Part shown: positions 1 through 7,751 of the stretch, in pieces
Layout: each line of letters starts with the position of its first letter
Position numbering within the stretch: the stretch's first letter is position 1
Notes under the pieces: generated by a model
Seen by the model: only the letters and a program-made list of their open reading frames with translations
Told to the model about the DNA's origin: nothing
Databases searched by the model: none
NCBI GenBank assembly: GCA_022241785.1
Contig: JAKOMP010000060.1
Coordinates: forward strand, 1-41,055
Length of the DNA stretch: 41,055 nucleotides
Reading direction: 5' to 3'
Source: Cyanocohniella sp. LLY
GTDB lineage: Bacteria > Cyanobacteriota > Cyanobacteriia > Cyanobacteriales > Nostocaceae
Made by a program: the position numbers and the translations under genes

Positions 1-52
1 TGTCTAAATCAAGAAGCTCTGTTAAAATTTTAATATCTTTTCTGCTAGCCAT
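1..52 (-). CDS. 5' end of an unidentified gene, cut by the window edge
   Basis: An ATG at 50-52 on the minus strand opens a frame that runs off the left edge without a stop, giving MASRKDIKILTELLDLD. The residues are consistent with the start of a cyanobacterial transposase or another DNA-associated protein, but 17 residues are too few to place a family. No clear Shine-Dalgarno sequence lies upstream. It sits head to head with the broken tnpB, about 150 bases away, which makes a mobile-element origin plausible. Confidence 0.3.
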   Translation of the reverse strand, partial: MASRKDIKILTELLDLD

Positions 53-198
53 AATTGTAAATTTATATAAAAATAATCAGTTTGTATTTACAGCTAACAA
101 TAAATACTCTTTAAATGTCAATATTTATAAGAGCTTTAGATAAAAAAAGATACGCTTTTAATATTTCTCTGGAGGCTATAACTAATAGTTTGGCATAA

Positions 199-1251
199 CA
201 GCTACTGAAGAACCATTTAAGTAGTCATGCTTGTCAGGCATCAGTAGAAAACGTTGAACGAGCAATTAACAGATTTTTTGCCAATTGCAAATCTCAAAAA
301 TTAGGCAAGAAAGGCTATCCAAGATTTAAGAAACATAGTCGTTCTGTTGAATATAAGCAACAGTCTTGGAAGTTACACCCGTCAAAACGCCGAATAACTT
401 TTACAGATAAAAAAGGCATTGGTGAACTCAAGTTATTGGGTAAGTGGGATATTCACGCTTACCCTGTTGAGCTAATCAAGAGAGTCCGAATTGTTCGTCG
501 TGCCGATGGTTGTTATGTTCAATTTTGCGTGAAAGTTGAGAGTAAATATTCACCGCCGACTACTGATTCAGAGATCGGTATTGATGTTGGTTTGCAATAC
601 TTCTATTCTGATTCAGAGGGCAACCATGAAGAAAACCCCCGTTTTCTCCGTCAAGCTGAATCGGATATCAAGCGGGTTCAACGCAATATTTACAAGAAGA
701 AAAAAGGGTCATCTGGCAGGAGAAAAGCGCGTGGTATTTATGCCCGGAAGCATTTAAGAGTAACACGACAAAGGAATGAACACGCTAAGAGACTAGCGCG
801 TAACTTAACCCTGGCTAACGCTAAGGTGGTCGTGGAAGACTTAAATATTTCAGGCTTGGTAAGAAACCACAAGCTAGCCAAAAGTATTAGTGATGCTTCT
901 TGGTACAACTTCCGTCAGTGGCTCGAATACTTTGGCGAAAAGTTTGGGAGAGAAGTTATTGCAGTTCCTCCCCACTTCACCAGTCAGGAATGCAGTAATT
1001 GTGGTGCTAGAGTTCAGAAATCTCTTAGCACTCGGACTCATTATTGCCCACATTGCAATCATGTCGAACAACGTGATGTCAATGCAGCCAAAGTAATTTT
1101 AAGGAGACACCTCTGTGCGGGGGTTCCCCCCGTTGAGGAGAGTGGCGTTCGTGCAAGCGCTACCGGAGGGCATCCGGGAAGTAACGCCAGTCGAGATGTT
1201 CTCTCTACTTCTATTGGTCGCAAGAACTGTAAAAGCAAGGAACGTCAGTGA
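199..1251 (+). pseudogene. tnpB: IS200/IS605 TnpB (RuvC-like RNA-guided nuclease family), N-terminally broken
   Basis: The frame is open from 199 to the stop at 1249-1251, but an in-frame TAA at 196-198 and no recognisable TnpB sequence upstream show that the N-terminal part is lost or decayed. The only starts are internal, such as TTG at 436. Counted from that TTG, the RuvC triad is intact: D50 in IGIDVG, E134 in VVVEDLN and D214 in QRDVNAA. The zinc finger is present as C186/C189 and C204/C207. Residues before 436 (for example VENVERAINRFFANC and GKKGYPRFKKHSRSVEYK) match the helical and linker part of this subgroup as I remember it. No tnpA lies in view. The C-terminal tail is unusual and seems to be encoded by an inserted palindromic repeat (1112-1180). 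Family membership is clear; activity is unlikely without the N-terminal half of the wedge domain. Confidence 0.85.
1112..1180. repeat. GC-rich palindromic repeat inside the tnpB 3' end
   Basis: This stretch holds a GC-rich hairpin (CGGGGG at 1118-1123 with CCCCCCG at 1126-1132) and a second one (CCGGA at 1163-1167 with TCCGG at 1173-1177), plus a GTGGCG motif that also occurs at the ends of the repeats at 1427-1494 and 16371-16413. It contrasts with the AT-rich surroundings. It translates to the odd TnpB tail AGVPPVEESGVRASATGG, so it appears to be a repeat that entered the reading frame without breaking it. Confidence 0.6.
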
Positions 1252-1260
1252 CGCTGGAAT

Positions 1261-1289
1261 CCCCCGCATTTATGCGTGGGGAGTGTCAA
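1261..1289 (+). mobile_element. right-end hairpin of the IS200/IS605-type element
   Basis: Ten bases after the tnpB stop lies an imperfect hairpin: CCCC/C/GCAT pairs with ATGC/G/GGGG around one mismatch, followed by GAGTGTCAA. A subterminal hairpin just downstream of tnpB is the hallmark of the right end of this family. The same RNA segment forms the 3' scaffold of the guide (omega) RNA in active members. By analogy with IS608 the TCAA at 1286-1289 could be the cleavage site. The matching left end was not found, in keeping with a truncated copy. Confidence 0.65.
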
Positions 1290-1388
1290 ACTCAAGACTG
1301 CTGAATTAACATAATATACTTATTGATATTAATACGTAGATTTTATAAAAAAATTATATTGTAAAGCACAATGTACCAGGAATGTACC

Positions 1389-1547
1389 AGGACTTACGCA
1401 AAATCATGAAGAAATGAACCACAGAGGAGCCACTGCGTTGGGCGGGTTTCCCGACTTGTTCGCGCAGCGTCTCCGACAGGAGAAGCAAGTGGCGTGCGCA
1501 GAGGACGCGGAGAAATAAGAGTTTTAGAGAGTTATTGCGTAAGTCCT
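1389..1547. repeat. 159-bp MITE-like element with 12-bp terminal inverted repeats
   Basis: The ends are perfect inverted repeats: AGGACTTACGCA at 1389-1400 and TGCGTAAGTCCT at 1536-1547. The interior begins with AACCACAGAG and continues with GCGCAGAGGACGCGGAGAAA, the same repeat type seen at 7182-7212, but it is interrupted by a palindromic insert (1427-1494). No coding capacity was seen. It has the form of a small non-autonomous element. Confidence 0.65.
1427..1494. repeat. palindromic repeat nested inside the 1389-1547 element
   Basis: The insert is bounded by GCCACT (1429-1434) and AGTGGC (1488-1493) and contains GCGGGTTTCCCG and a CTCC/GGAG hairpin. The same GCCACTGCGTTG...CAAGTGGCG architecture recurs at 16371-16413. 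The flanks read CCACAGAG and GCGCAGAGG, which rejoin into the ordinary repeat, so this looks like a later insertion. Confidence 0.6.
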
Positions 1548-1566
1548 ATGTACATTTCTAAAAATC

Positions 1567-1684
1567 AGGACTTACGTAACGAACCACATATTTTCGTCAT
1601 TGCGGCCGTAGGGTAGACGCGGAGCGGCTTCTCGCAGAGTAGCAATCTCAAAGCTTTGATTTTTGTGGCAAGTGCGTAAGTCCT
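1567..1684. repeat. 118-bp MITE-like element, second copy with the same terminal repeats
   Basis: It starts AGGACTTACG (1567-1576) and ends CGTAAGTCCT (1675-1684), the same inverted repeats as the element 20 bp upstream. Its interior is different: CGTCATTGCGG...AGCAATCTCAAAG, a common dispersed bacterial repeat, again interrupted by a GC-rich segment. Two elements with the same ends but different interiors suggest that the ends, not the cargo, define the mobile unit. Confidence 0.6.
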
Positions 1685-1769
1685 AGTACTGTCTCAGCCC
1701 ATGCATTGAGTGAGTTGGTGAGCTGTATAGTTACTAAAGGCCAACTCACCATCATCTCAAATGCAGGTA

Positions 1770-2396
1770 TTAAATTAACTTAGCTGCGGCTTGTTGTTTT
1801 CGCTTGCAGAGTGAGGTAATGCCGAAAGCACCTAAGCCTAAAATAGCAATGAGAGAAGTTGGTTCAGGAACTGTCTGGCTTATTGGCTGGGGAGCATGGA
1901 GGTTGGATATGACAGCAAAAGAAGGAGCCGAAACGCGATCAACTGTCTCAATGGCAAAGCCGAAAATATCTCCTTTATTAACCAAGGCGCTGAAGCTACC
2001 TTCTTGCGGGCCAAATGGGCCCAAATCACTTAGTTGAATCAACTCATTATTAAGAAGAAAGCCAAATCTATCCGAAAATGCTCCACGATGATTCATGCTG
2101 ATATAGAACCAATCGAAGCTAACCAATCCTGTAGCAAGTGCTGTATATGTTTCAGCAGTTATGCCTAAATCAAATAGTAGACTCTCACCACGAAAAAAAG
2201 CTTCTACAAATAATTCATAATAATTATCAATATTATTGCGTTCTATGCTAATTTCTTCAGGAAAGTCATAAGCTCCAGTATATCCAGAAGAGGCTTGAGC
2301 CGTTCCACCTACTTCCAGTGCAACTACAACTGCACCTGCTGTAGCTATTGATAACTTTGACAGAATATTTACAATCGCCATTGCTGGATTCCCCAT
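1770..2396 (-). CDS. exported PEP-CTERM domain protein
   Basis: About 208 residues. There is a hydrophobic N-terminal signal sequence (through the VVVALEVGGTAQA region). Next comes a central acidic/aromatic domain of no recognised family. The C-terminus is a textbook PEP-CTERM sorting signal: VPEPTSLIAILGLGAFGI, then a basic tail with KRKQQ. Proteins of this kind are exported and, in species with an exosortase, processed at the membrane; many are surface or matrix proteins. I chose the ATG at 2396 because AGAAGG lies nine bases upstream. An upstream TTG at 2405 and an inner ATG at 2381 are alternatives. It stands alone, with a 9-bp inverted repeat (1710-1718 with 1741-1749) beyond its 3' end but no T tract. 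The sorting class is secure; the function is unknown. Confidence 0.85.
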   Translation of the reverse strand: MGNPAMAIVNILSKLSIATAGAVVVALEVGGTAQASSGYTGAYDFPEEISIERNNIDNYYELFVEAFFRGESLLFDLGITAETYTALATGLVSFDWFYISMNHRGAFSDRFGFLLNNELIQLSDLGPFGPQEGSFSALVNKGDIFGFAIETVDRVSAPSFAVISNLHAPQPISQTVPEPTSLIAILGLGAFGITSLCKRKQQAAAKLI

Positions 2397-2625
2397 GATC
2401 AACAACCTTCTTGTTTATACTTTTAATGCTGTTGATACTAACGGGAAGTTCTCAAGCTTGTGAAGTTGCTGTTTAATAACTTCACACCAACTAGACTTTT
2501 ACCAAGAGCTACTATGTCGGTGAAAGGGGAGAAGCGTTACACCCTTTACTCAAGAAAGCTACTAACCACATCTACCAGAGGCTAGATTTTAAATTGATAA
2601 CAGGAAGAATCAACCTATGAACATG

Positions 2626-2826
2626 CTAATGTAAAAATCTGTTGGTGCTGACAAGGACAAGAATTAACAGCACTAACTGAAATTGCCAAGGAGCTAAAAC
2701 TAAACTCAATATCAAACTTATAACCGTAAATAATCCTGTTAGATAGGCTATTTCATCATTACACTTTTTCGCTACATAGCCAGTAACTAAACCAGTACAC
2801 AGCGGAATCAAAAAAGAAAAATGCAT
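2626..2826 (-). CDS. small hydrophobic membrane protein, function unknown
   Basis: 66 residues, mostly hydrophobic: a first membrane segment near residues 2-17, a short polar loop (AKKCNDE) and one or two further hydrophobic stretches (LTGLFTVISLILSLVLAPW and FQLVLLILVLV). The sequence resembles small cyanobacterial membrane proteins of unknown function. The ATG at 2826 has AAGGA eight bases upstream; a GTG two codons earlier would sit too close to that site. It is flanked by about 230-base spacers on both sides in which I saw no further gene. The good start signal and consistent membrane character support a real gene. Confidence 0.7.
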   Translation of the reverse strand: MHFSFLIPLCTGLVTGYVAKKCNDEIAYLTGLFTVISLILSLVLAPWQFQLVLLILVLVSTNRFLH

Positions 2827-3068
2827 TTTCACTATCCTTGTAACTAAACTGTAACAGTTGATAAAAGTAGATTGAAACTGTTGTGATAAGTTTGGTTAAT
2901 TTTACAACTCAGGGGATTTTTGTCAAAATTATCTAGAGAAATAAATAGCCGAGTAAAGTTGAAATTAGGCAACTGTCAGGTCAATTAGTGAATCTTTGGT
3001 GCCATTGTTGAGAGAACGATCTAGCATATTACATCTAGGAGTACCTTTTTGATATTACACACCCGACG

Positions 3069-5228
3069 ATGCTGAACATTCCCCAATTACTGGCGACTGA
3101 ATTAGACCTCAAACCTTATCAGGTACAAAATGCACTAGAACTTTTGGCGGAGGGGGCGACAGTGCCGTTTATTGCACGTTACCGCAAAGAACGCACTGGT
3201 GAGATGAATGAAGTGCAACTGCGGGATTTGTTTGAGCGATATAGTTATTTAACCGAATTAGAGGAGCGAAAATCGGTAATTTTAAATGCGATCGCCGAAC
3301 AAGGTAAACTAACAGATGACCTGAAAGCTAAAATCACCGCCTGTTTACAAAAAACTGAACTTGAGGATTTATATCTACCTTATCGACCAAAGCGACGTAC
3401 CCGCGCCACTATTGCTAGAGAAAAAGGACTGGAACCACTAGCTGAGTTTATCAAGTCGCTGAATGTCAAGAATGGTGTTACAGCATCACTGGAAGCAGAA
3501 GCAGTGAAGTATGTTTCGGAAACTCAGGAAGTGAAAACACCCCAAGAAGCTTTGAAAGGTGCTGCGGATATTTTAGCGGAAGAGGTAGCAGAAAAAGCTG
3601 AGCTACGGGCATATCTGCGTGATTACCTGTTAGCAGAGGGAGTTTTTGTTTCCCGCATTAAAAATGATTATCCCGAAGGTACAACTAAGTTTGAAATGTA
3701 CCGCAACTATCAAATTCAGGTGAAAAATATTGCACCCCATAATATGTTGGCGTTGTGTCGGGGTGATGCTGAAGGAATCTTAAACTATGAAGTTGCTTTT
3801 GATGAAGATTTGGTACTTTCTTATCTGGAATCAAAAGAAATTCAGACAAAAATTCGCGTAATTCGTGATTTTTATCAGGCGATGCTGAAAGATGCATTTA
3901 ATCGGCTGATGAAGACTTCCATCGTGGGTGAAGTGATTTCTTTAAAGAAAACTGACGCTGATATTGAGTCCATTAAGACCTTTGAAGCGAATCTGCGCGA
4001 ATTGTTACTATCTGCGCCAGCGGGGATGAAACCAACTTTAGCTATAGACCCAGGGTTTAGAACTGGGTGTAAAGTTGTAGTACTTGACCAAACAGGACAA
4101 TTTTTAGAATATCAGGCGGTGTTTCCACATCAAGCTGCTGAACAGCGTGCCAAAGCAGCCCAAACTATTAAAAGTTTGATTGAAAAATATCAAATTGAGT
4201 TGATTGCAATTGGTAACGGTACAGCTTCCCGCGAAACAGATGAGTTTGTCACCCAAGTATTACAAGCTATCGACCGTCAACCGATTAAAGTCATGGTAAA
4301 CGAATCTGGGGCATCAATATATTCTGCTAGCAAAGTCGCACTCGCAGAGTTTCCCGAATTGGATATTACCGTGCGTGGTGCTATTAGTATTGGTCGCCGG
4401 TTACAAGACCCGCTAGCAGAACTGGTGAAAATTGATCCTAAGTCTATCGGTGTGGGACAATATCAACACGACGTTGATCAAAAGTTGCTGAAAAAGAAAC
4501 TAGATGACACCGTAGAAAGTTGCGTTAACTACGTTGGTGTAGACTTGAACACCGCTTCCAAGGAATTGTTAACTTTCGTTTCCGGAATTACCGCCACAGT
4601 TGCTAATAATATTGTTGCTTATCGCAACCAGCATGGAGCCTTTAAAAATCGCCGCCAACTGTTGAAGGTGACAAAGTTGGGGCCAAAAGCCTTTGAACAA
4701 GCCGCGGGTTTTCTGCGAATTCGTGGGGGAGATAACCCCTTAGATAATACCGCAGTCCATCCAGAAAGTTACTCAGTGGTGCAGGCGATCGCAGCTGATT
4801 TGGATGTACCTTTAAATCAAGTGACTCAAATTGCTGCACAACTCAAAAAAACCAACTTGAAGAAATACGTCACCGATAGCGTTGGGGAACCGACACTACG
4901 CGATATTATCAGCGAACTGGATAAACCCGGTAGAGACCCCCGTGCAGAATTTAAGTATGCCACCTTTAGAGAAGGAATTAAGGAAATCACCGATTTACAG
5001 GTGGGAATGGATTTAGAGGGAATTGTCACCAATGTTGCTAACTTCGGTGCTTTTGTAGATATTGGCGTACATCAAGATGGTTTAGTACATATATCTCAAC
5101 TGGCTGACAGGTTTGTAGATGACCCCAAAAAAATTGTCAAAGTAGGACAAGTTGTGCAAGTCCGGGTGTTAGCAGTTAATGAAAAATTAAAGCGAATTAG
5201 TTTATCGATGAAAGCAGTCAAACAATAG
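3069..5228 (+). CDS. tex: Tex-family S1 RNA-binding protein
   Basis: 719 residues, close to the usual Tex length. Order of parts: the N-terminal Tex helical region (ATELDLKPYQVQNALELLAEG, then FIARYRKERTGEM); a YqgF/RuvC-like domain from about residue 320 (PTLAIDPGFRTGCKVVVLD); helix-hairpin-helix motifs around 500-560 (FVSGITATVANNIVAYR); and a C-terminal S1 domain at about 644-716 (GIVTNVANFGAFVDIGV, ending KRISLSMK). Tex proteins bind nucleic acid and act with the transcription machinery in the cytoplasm. Family identity is very secure, though the cyanobacterial role is inferred. The gene is monocistronic: 240 bases upstream are empty, and downstream lies a heptamer array starting six bases after the stop. 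Confidence 0.97.
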   Translation: MLNIPQLLATELDLKPYQVQNALELLAEGATVPFIARYRKERTGEMNEVQLRDLFERYSYLTELEERKSVILNAIAEQGKLTDDLKAKITACLQKTELEDLYLPYRPKRRTRATIAREKGLEPLAEFIKSLNVKNGVTASLEAEAVKYVSETQEVKTPQEALKGAADILAEEVAEKAELRAYLRDYLLAEGVFVSRIKNDYPEGTTKFEMYRNYQIQVKNIAPHNMLALCRGDAEGILNYEVAFDEDLVLSYLESKEIQTKIRVIRDFYQAMLKDAFNRLMKTSIVGEVISLKKTDADIESIKTFEANLRELLLSAPAGMKPTLAIDPGFRTGCKVVVLDQTGQFLEYQAVFPHQAAEQRAKAAQTIKSLIEKYQIELIAIGNGTASRETDEFVTQVLQAIDRQPIKVMVNESGASIYSASKVALAEFPELDITVRGAISIGRRLQDPLAELVKIDPKSIGVGQYQHDVDQKLLKKKLDDTVESCVNYVGVDLNTASKELLTFVSGITATVANNIVAYRNQHGAFKNRRQLLKVTKLGPKAFEQAAGFLRIRGGDNPLDNTAVHPESYSVVQAIAADLDVPLNQVTQIAAQLKKTNLKKYVTDSVGEPTLRDIISELDKPGRDPRAEFKYATFREGIKEITDLQVGMDLEGIVTNVANFGAFVDIGVHQDGLVHISQLADRFVDDPKKIVKVGQVVQVRVLAVNEKLKRISLSMKAVKQ

Positions 5229-5233
5229 CGTAG

Positions 5234-5267
5234 GTGGGGAGTGGGGAGTGGGGAGTAGGGAGTGGGA
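5234..5267. repeat. heptamer tandem array (STRR type), five units
   Basis: Units GTGGGGA, GTGGGGA, GTGGGGA, GTAGGGA, GTGGGAA follow the tex stop codon almost directly. Heptameric short tandem repeats of this composition are characteristic of heterocystous cyanobacteria. The remaining 160 bases to the next gene hold nothing I recognise. Confidence 0.85.
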
Positions 5268-5431
5268 AAAACTTTTTATTTAGCGTGGAGATACTGCTAT
5301 AAGTTTTTTCTATAATCAGCCAAATGGTAGAAGCTAAATCTATCGGAAACAAGATGTAAAAGTCGAGCATATTGTTCAAGATAGTAATTAAGATTCACGC
5401 ACACTCTATCTTTTATTTTTAGGTAAAAAAA

Positions 5432-5830
5432 ATGTGGGGAACACTTTTAACTATCATAGCTACAGCACTAAGCTTACTAATTGTCGATTTAGTGGTTCCA
5501 GGCGTTAACCTGGCTAATTTTCCGGCGGCTTTGATTGCTGGTTTCGCAATTGGACTGATTAATAGTTCAGTGAAGCCAGTGCTTTCTACTCTTTCATTGC
5601 CACTGAATTTTGTCTCATTAGGTGCCTTTTCACTGATCGTCAATGGTTTCTGCTTCTGGTTAGCAGCATTGCTAGTACCTGGGTTCGCAGTCCGAGGAAT
5701 TATTGCGTTTATTCTAGGTCCAGTGATTTTATCTTTTGCTAGCACCTTCATCAACAATTATTTTGCTGCAAGAAATCCTGTCTTAAGCAGTAGTGATGTC
5801 AATACCCAAGGTGAATTACCTTCTAGCTAG
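5432..5830 (+). CDS. phage-holin-like (holin_4_2 superfamily) four-helix membrane protein
   Basis: 132 residues with four predicted membrane helices: LLTIIATALSLLIVDLVV, ALIAGFAIGLINSS, FVSLGAFSLIVNGFCFWLAALLV and GIIAFILGPVILSFASTF. The pattern fits the small four-TM family named after a phage holin (Pfam Phage_holin_4_2), which is widespread in cyanobacteria and actinobacteria and has no proven lytic role there. A polar 20-residue tail follows. An AGGT lies upstream of the ATG. The next gene, also a small membrane protein, starts 80 bases later in the same direction; the two may be co-transcribed up to the terminator at 6109-6150. Both belong to families often linked to envelope stress, which is only a hint. 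Confidence 0.8.
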   Translation: MWGTLLTIIATALSLLIVDLVVPGVNLANFPAALIAGFAIGLINSSVKPVLSTLSLPLNFVSLGAFSLIVNGFCFWLAALLVPGFAVRGIIAFILGPVILSFASTFINNYFAARNPVLSSSDVNTQGELPSS

Positions 5831-5909
5831 ATAAGTAATCGCATCCAATAGCTGAATTACAACAATTCAGTGTCTTCATTAACACTTCATCAAACACAAG
5901 CACCAAATC

Positions 5910-6101
5910 ATGAAAATAGTTCGTTTTCTTTTAGGTATAGTATTGCCTCCTTTAGGCGTTTTCCTCACAGTGGGTGTAGGGCCTACTTTACTGATTAATG
6001 TTTTGCTGACACTTTTAGGTTGGCTTCCCGGTAGTATTCATGCCGTTTGGGTTATTGCCAAGCGTGAAGAACAAATGAGTACAGGCGGAGGTACTTACTA
6101 A
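5910..6101 (+). CDS. YqaE/Pmp3 family small membrane protein
   Basis: 63 residues with two membrane helices. The first (LLGIVLPPLGVFLTVGVGP) carries the LPPLGVF signature of the Pmp3/UPF0057 family. The second (LLINVLLTLLGWLPGSIHAVWVI) carries the family's L-G-W-PG-IHA-W pattern. Members affect membrane potential and salt or cold tolerance in plants and yeast; the bacterial role is not settled. It follows the four-TM gene on the same strand and is closed by a good terminator. Confidence 0.9.
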   Translation: MKIVRFLLGIVLPPLGVFLTVGVGPTLLINVLLTLLGWLPGSIHAVWVIAKREEQMSTGGGTY

Positions 6102-6108
6102 GTTTTTT

Positions 6109-6150
6109 GGTAGAGATGTAGCAGTGCTATTTCTCTACCATGATTTTTTT
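6109..6150 (+). terminator. rho-independent terminator after the YqaE gene
   Basis: GGTAGAGA (6109-6116) pairs with TCTCTACC (6132-6139). An inner TAGC/GCTA stem extends the hairpin, and seven T residues follow at 6144-6150. Confidence 0.8.
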
Positions 6151-6164
6151 CATAGATAAAGCAA

Positions 6165-6191
6165 AATAGGGTGGTAATTACCTACCCTATT
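6165..6191 (-). terminator. hairpin, probable terminator of the coiled-coil gene
   Basis: AATAGGGT (6165-6172) pairs with ACCCTATT (6184-6191), with GGTAAT/ATTACC continuing the stem. Read on the minus strand it lies 60 bases after the stop at 6252 and is followed by a modest T-rich stretch. The T tract is weak, so the call is tentative. Confidence 0.45.
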
Positions 6192-6251
6192 ATTTTAATA
6201 TTTGACAACTCTGGAAACCGTCTTATGTACATCTGTGGTTAAAATAGCGCA

Positions 6252-7052
6252 CTATTTCTTCATAAGCTGTTCATCTTTATCAGCAAGTTCTTTATCTTTA
6301 AATAAATCAGCCGCTGATAACAGTAATTCCCTGAGAGTTTGTTTAATTTTGCGCTCCTTGTAAGCTAGAGATGAACCTGCTTCTCCCAGTTTATCTTCTA
6401 ACTGCGATCGCTTCTCTTCTACTTGTGTAGCTAAAACTTCAGCTTGGGGACGGGCTTGATTATACCAATTTTTCGCCTCATCTATATAATCTTTGACTTC
6501 CTCAGATCGTCCGCCATACCGTGCAGCTAAATTAGCTCGAACAATGGCTAGTTGCGCTTGCAGTTGTGCATAGCGTTTCTTTAATAAAGATACTTCTTCA
6601 CTATCTTTGATGGCATTAACCGCAGAGTCAATGGCAATTTTAGTTTCAGCAGTTTTATCTTTGCCGGTATCTTCAATTTCTGCTAAAATTCCATCAACTT
6701 CTTGCTGAATTTCTTCTTCTTCGTTGTCTAATTGAGCTTGTAGCCTTTTGACTTCTGCTTGAGTTTTCACAATAGCTTCGTGTCTTTTGCTGTTAACTCC
6801 TTCTAGTGCGCCTTCAATAGAAGCTGTCACGTCTTCTTTAATTTCTGTACTTTTGTCTTGGAGATTTTCAATGACAGCAGAAACAGCGTCTTTGACAAGT
6901 AAACGGATTTCTTTTGAGCCTGTTTTAAATTCTGAACTTACTTGAGAAACAGCAGCTTTGACAATTTCCCGAATTCTTTCGGTTCTTAATTGTCCAGTTT
7001 CTTGGACTTGTTTGAGGTCAGTTTGGATTTTTTCTTTGATGTTGTTCGACAT
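6252..7052 (-). CDS. long coiled-coil protein, function unknown
   Basis: 266 residues, nearly all charged and helical, rich in E, K, Q and A. Heptad-like patterns run through most of the length (for example EAIVKTQAEVKRLQAQLDNEEEE and KKRYAQLQAQLAIVRANLAARY). There is no membrane segment and no signal peptide. The first 80 residues repeat a motif of the form ...VK.AVS.V...F...; this gives an apolipoprotein- or LEA-like amphipathic look. An AGGA stands 11 bases before the ATG. Proteins like this in cyanobacteria are often labelled histidine kinase by mistake; no kinase motif (H, N, G boxes) is present. A structural, membrane-surface or stress-protective role is a guess. Confidence 0.8.
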   Translation of the reverse strand: MSNNIKEKIQTDLKQVQETGQLRTERIREIVKAAVSQVSSEFKTGSKEIRLLVKDAVSAVIENLQDKSTEIKEDVTASIEGALEGVNSKRHEAIVKTQAEVKRLQAQLDNEEEEIQQEVDGILAEIEDTGKDKTAETKIAIDSAVNAIKDSEEVSLLKKRYAQLQAQLAIVRANLAARYGGRSEEVKDYIDEAKNWYNQARPQAEVLATQVEEKRSQLEDKLGEAGSSLAYKERKIKQTLRELLLSAADLFKDKELADKDEQLMKK

Positions 7053-7181
7053 GTTGGATTGTTCCTAATTTATATTAGGTATGGTGTTACATCTATATTA
7101 TGAAATGTATTTTAAGTATTGGGCACTTCCTTTAGATATAAATTCGGTGCTAGTAAAAGCTGCAATCATTATTTTTTAAAC

Positions 7182-7212
7182 AAACCACAGAGGCGCAGAG
7201 GGCACAGAGAGG
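7182..7212. repeat. dispersed repeat of the CACAGAGGCGCAGAG type
   Basis: AAACCACAGAGGCGCAGAG followed by GGCACAGAGAGG matches the interior of the element at 1389-1547. It lies in the spacer 7053-7346, which otherwise shows no gene. Confidence 0.55.
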
Positions 7213-7346
7213 CGATTCATTCGGGAAGTTTTTCTGATTGACTGTTCCCCGTTCGCTTTTCCTTCCTCCCTCTCTATACATAGCTTGTAAGTATTTACCT
7301 ATTTATGGGATGATAAGTAGTAAGTTATTAGTCAATCAATTTCTTT

Positions 7347-7571
7347 ATGTGGCGTGTAAATGTTACTTGTTCTAGTGATGCCTGGAAACAATATGGGGCA
7401 GATTTTAAAAAGATGGCAGATCAGTATCCATGCGAATGTATTTCTTCTAAAAAAATGCCTGATGAAACAAGGATTATGGCATATAAAATAGAAGATATCA
7501 GCGATGCTGAGACGTTTCAGGAAAATTGTGCCAAATATACGGGATTTATCACTGACTTTGAATCTTTGTAG
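7347..7571 (+). CDS. small soluble protein, function unknown
   Basis: 74 residues of mixed, globular-looking composition (MWRVNVTCSSDAWKQYGADF... ending YTGFITDFESL), with cysteines at residues 8, 29, 31 and 61. The C-terminal DAETFQENCAKYTGF...FESL has the look of a conserved end. There is no signal peptide or membrane helix. No clear Shine-Dalgarno sequence precedes the ATG. The composition is unlike that of the out-of-frame readings around it, which are dominated by the repeat at 7653-7684. I do not recognise a family. Confidence 0.6.
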   Translation: MWRVNVTCSSDAWKQYGADFKKMADQYPCECISSKKMPDETRIMAYKIEDISDAETFQENCAKYTGFITDFESL

Positions 7572-7652
7572 GATGGGCTGCAATACTGATTTATTTTCAG
7601 TAGACTTCTTGCATAAATATTGTCGCGTTGTTGAAGATGTTATGAAAAGCTC

Positions 7653-7684
7653 GCGCAAAGACGCAAAGACGCAAAGACGCAAAG
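7653..7684. repeat. tandem ACGCAAAG array
   Basis: Four 8-bp units (GCGCAAAG, then ACGCAAAG three times) in direct succession. Part of the same spacer, 7572-7751, holds no gene. Confidence 0.75.
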
Positions 7685-7751
7685 AAGAACGCGAAAATTA
7701 GGAATTTTGCAAGAGGTTTAGTACATAGCTAGCTAATTCAGTATCCGGGGT

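Noticed and set aside
1710-1749. 9-bp inverted repeat as terminator of the PEP-CTERM gene
   Set aside because: GTGAGTTGG and CCAACTCAC pair well, but there is no T tract on the minus strand and the loop is long.
7332-7682. Minus-strand open frame of 116 codons
   Set aside because: It is antisense to the small gene at 7347-7571 and begins inside the ACGCAAAG repeat (reading RLCVFASLRE). This is the usual artefact of that repeat.
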